Notes under the pieces: generated by a model
What the model saw: only the letters and a program-made list of their open reading frames with translations
Databases searched by the model: none
Told to the model about the DNA's origin: nothing
Part shown: piece after piece, positions 61,886 to 64,000 of the stretch
Position numbering within the stretch: the first letter of the stretch is position 1
Layout of the letters: every line of letters starts with the position of its first letter
Source: JAIXWP01 sp964428835
GTDB lineage: Bacteria > Bacteroidota > Bacteroidia > Flavobacteriales_D > Sanyastnellaceae
Direction: 5' to 3'
Assembly: GCA_964428835.1 (NCBI GenBank)
Contig: CAYRZQ010000004.1
Span: 52,113 to 116,112 of the forward strand
Length of the DNA: 64,000 nucleotides
Program-made: the position numbers and the translations under genes

Positions 61886-62845
61886 ATGAGTTTACAAGAT
61901 ATGGGAATCCCCAGCGTCGATCTTGCCGACTTCTTGAGCAATGATCCTCAAAGAAAGCAGTCGTTTGTCCAAAAACTCGGTGAAGCTTACGAAACCATAG
62001 GTTTTGTCGCTGTGAAAAATCACTTGATGGATGAAGGTACAACAGAAGAACTATATAAAGAGGTGCAAGCCTTCTTTAATCTTCCTGAAGATGTAAAAAA
62101 GAAATATGAAATCGAAGGCCTCGCTGGTCAGCGCGGTTACACTTCTTTTGGAAAAGAACACGCCAAAGGCAGCAATGCGGGCGATTTAAAGGAATTCTGG
62201 CATTTCGGTCAATACGTGACTGGAGACGACCCCATTAAAAATGAATATCCTGAAAATGTAGATGTCGCAGAATTACCTGCATTTAATACTGTGGGTAAAT
62301 TGGCTTACCAACGTCTTGAAGAAACAGGGAAGCACATGCTCCGCGCCATCGCCATTTATCTTGGTCTCGATGAAAATTATTTCGATTCAAAGATTCATCA
62401 CGGCAATAGCATCCTTCGTCCTATTCACTACCCTCCTATCACCAGTGAGCCTCAAAGCGCTGTGCGTGCTGGTCAACATGAAGATATCAATCTGATTACT
62501 TTATTAATAGGTGCCAGCGCCGACGGATTGGAAGTGTTGAACAAGCAAGGTGAATGGGTGGCTGTAACGGCATTACCAGATCACATCGTGGTGAACGTAG
62601 GCGATATGTTGCAACGCCATACCAATGGCAAGTTGAAGAGTACGACGCACCGCGTAGTGAATCCTCCGAGAGAAAAATGGTCACAACCTCGTTATTCCAT
62701 TCCGTTCTTCTTACATCCAAGAAGTGAAATGAAATTGGATTGCTTGCCAAGCTGCATCCCTGCTGGCGAGTCAGCACTATGGCCTCCTATCACTGCAGGT
62801 GAATTCCTCGACGAGCGTTTGGCTGAGATTGGTTTAAAGAAATGA
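61886..62845 (+). CDS. Isopenicillin-N-synthase-like 2OG-Fe(II) oxygenase
   Basis: The protein has 319 residues. The N-terminal DIOX_N part has IPSVDLADFLSND and YETIGFVAVKNH. In the jelly-roll core the Fe ligands are His and Asp in GQHEDINLITLL and a distal His in KSTTHRVVNP. RYSIPFFLHP carries the RxS pair that binds 2-oxoglutarate. The substrate is unknown; relatives hydroxylate small molecules. It overlaps the next gene by 4 bp (ATGA), followed by moaA. Confidence 0.88.
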   Translation: MSLQDMGIPSVDLADFLSNDPQRKQSFVQKLGEAYETIGFVAVKNHLMDEGTTEELYKEVQAFFNLPEDVKKKYEIEGLAGQRGYTSFGKEHAKGSNAGDLKEFWHFGQYVTGDDPIKNEYPENVDVAELPAFNTVGKLAYQRLEETGKHMLRAIAIYLGLDENYFDSKIHHGNSILRPIHYPPITSEPQSAVRAGQHEDINLITLLIGASADGLEVLNKQGEWVAVTALPDHIVVNVGDMLQRHTNGKLKSTTHRVVNPPREKWSQPRYSIPFFLHPRSEMKLDCLPSCIPAGESALWPPITAGEFLDERLAEIGLKK

Positions 62846-63156
62846 AAGTAAGATTCACTTCCACAGAGATCCGCTGTCGGATTTCAGAAAGAGAAGCATC
62901 CGAATTACAAAATGGAAAAACCGTGGAAGTATCCACGGTTTTTTCACCTATAGACATTTTTAAAATCGAACTCATTCCATGGCTACCGAATGTTTGTTCG
63001 GTCGCTATCGATAAAAAGCTCATTCGCATCCAAGTGCCTCAATCCGCATTCACCAATTCTTCAAACGAAATCATTCAATACGCTGGCGTCGTGGATAATG
63101 GCGCTGAAGAACCACTTCATGTGCTTATTGAAGTGGATCTACCTACCAAACACTAA
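62842..63156 (+). CDS. Small DUF7009-like protein
   Basis: The protein has 104 residues and is predicted beta-rich (VRFTSTEIRCRISEREASEL, GKTVEVSTVF). I assign it to DUF7009 mainly because of its size and its place beside molybdenum cofactor genes; the call is uncertain. It lies between the 2OG-oxygenase gene (ATGA overlap) and moaA (3-bp gap), so one operon is likely. Confidence 0.65.
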   Translation: MKVRFTSTEIRCRISEREASELQNGKTVEVSTVFSPIDIFKIELIPWLPNVCSVAIDKKLIRIQVPQSAFTNSSNEIIQYAGVVDNGAEEPLHVLIEVDLPTKH

Positions 63157-63159
63157 TTC

Positions 63160-64000
63160 ATGCTCATCGACAATCACGGAAGAATCGTAGACTATGCGCG
63201 CATCGCTATCACCGATCGCTGCAATCTGCGCTGCACGTATTGTATGCCAGCAGATGGTTTGGATTGGCTCCAAAAATCAAACATCCTCAGCTATGAGGAA
63301 ATTTTTCAGACCATCGAAGTATTGCATGAACTTGGATTTAAAAAAATTCGCTTCACGGGAGGAGAGCCTTTTGCAAGAAAAGATTTTCATTCTTTTTTAA
63401 AAAAAGTTTGTGATAGTCAACTGATTCCACAAATTCATCTCACTACAAATGGTATCCTTGCTGCACCTCACATCAAAGAACTTGCTAGCTGGAATATAGC
63501 CGGCGTCAACTTTAGTTTGGATAGTCTTGATGAAAAACGTTTTTATGAAATCACTAGGCAAAATCAATTGCAGGAGACACTCCAAGCCCTGCATGCATTC
63601 ATTGATAGTGGAATAAAAACGAAGGTAAATGCGGTCGTGATGGCGGATAAAAACATCGAGGATATTATTCCTTTGTGCGAACTCGCTTTTAAAAATGATA
63701 TTGAAGTGCGTTTCATTGAAGAAATGCCCTTCAACGGAGGAGCTCGTCAATCACAGCCTTGGAATGCACCACGCATTTTGGAACATATTGAAAATTCATT
63801 TGGCAAACTCACTCCTGTGAGTCAGGAAGCCAATGCCACTGCGTCGCGATTCATTCTTCCGGGCAGCAAAGGAAGCATCGGCATCATTGCCGCATTTTCA
63901 AGAACATTTTGCGGCACGTGCAATCGCCTGCGATTCACACCTTCCGGGGAAATCAAAACATGTTTGTACGAAAAAAGCAGCACCAGTTGGCGCGATATCT
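63160..64000 (+). CDS. moaA: GTP 3',8-cyclase MoaA (partial, runs off window)
   Basis: The window contains about 280 of the expected 325-330 residues. The radical-SAM motif is TDRCNLRCTYCMP (CxxxCxxC). FTGGEPFARKD, NFSLDSLDEKRF and FIEEMPF follow, and the C-terminal second cluster is FSRTFCGTCNRLRF with a further Cys in IKTCLYEKS. The enzyme makes the first precursor of molybdopterin from GTP. The frame is open to the last base. Confidence 0.94.
   Translation, partial: MLIDNHGRIVDYARIAITDRCNLRCTYCMPADGLDWLQKSNILSYEEIFQTIEVLHELGFKKIRFTGGEPFARKDFHSFLKKVCDSQLIPQIHLTTNGILAAPHIKELASWNIAGVNFSLDSLDEKRFYEITRQNQLQETLQALHAFIDSGIKTKVNAVVMADKNIEDIIPLCELAFKNDIEVRFIEEMPFNGGARQSQPWNAPRILEHIENSFGKLTPVSQEANATASRFILPGSKGSIGIIAAFSRTFCGTCNRLRFTPSGEIKTCLYEKSSTSWRDI

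Noticed and set aside
1..64000. Toxin-antitoxin, restriction, phage-defence or integrative elements
   Set aside because: No integrase, transposase, methyltransferase, nuclease-helicase or phage structural gene was seen on either strand.

Overview
The window reads as a chromosomal segment of a Bacteroidota bacterium, most likely a member of the Flavobacteriales or a close relative. Four secreted proteins carry type IX secretion (T9SS) C-terminal sorting domains. Several genes have a Bacteroidota-type promoter (TTG, about 20 bp, TAnnTTTG), and there is a TonB-dependent receptor. EttA, IcmF, LemA/TPM and DUF2752/CCC-motif genes also fit this phylum. I cannot name a genus. No rRNA, tRNA, CRISPR array, insertion sequence, prophage or integrase was seen; this is mostly core genome with long secreted-protein genes between housekeeping blocks.

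Layout. 1-3.3 kb: the tail of a YD-repeat-like protein, EttA and a membrane metallophosphoesterase. 3.4-11.5 kb: one 8-kb gene for a giant T9SS-exported adhesin-like protein built of about twenty Ig/HYR-like domains. 11.7-16.8 kb: an NlpC/P60 peptidase, a flavoprotein plus membrane 4Fe-4S protein pair, an NlpE-like lipoprotein and the tRNA-modifying enzyme MtaB. 17.1-24.4 kb: HtpG, then a complete RND efflux operon (adaptor, pump, TolC). 24.6-27.2 kb: LemA, two TPM-domain proteins and a TerB/J-domain protein. 27.2-30.4 kb: PlsC, an outer-membrane barrel, Aat and a Nudix hydrolase. 30.5-33.1 kb: an ECF sigma factor between a secreted protein of unknown function and a putative membrane anti-sigma protein.

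33-44 kb holds an enoyl-CoA hydratase, small unknown proteins, pyrR-pyrB, a STAS protein, a small T9SS protein, RNase Z, a DUF58 protein, a YdeP-type molybdopterin oxidoreductase and an inositol-phosphatase-family enzyme. 44-51 kb holds a TonB receptor, a duplicated T9SS protein and an ArsR-family regulator, a possible regulated uptake locus. 51-57.7 kb holds three small membrane proteins, the fused B12-dependent mutase IcmF, exonuclease III, an arginyl-transferase-like protein and a 56-residue orphan ORF. 58-64 kb holds a protein with seven FAS1 domains, a small HYR-like secreted protein, a 2OG-Fe(II) oxygenase, a small unknown protein and the start of moaA.

The points most worth a second look are the sigma-factor operon, which includes a free-standing domain resembling the C-terminus of DUF2723 membrane proteins; the ArsR/T9SS/TonB locus with 11-bp-spaced TTAAC-type repeats; the higher-order duplications in the giant adhesin; and the unrecognised small ORF at 57550. 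I found no clear new defence or mobile system. All family calls are from reading the sequence; no database search was run.
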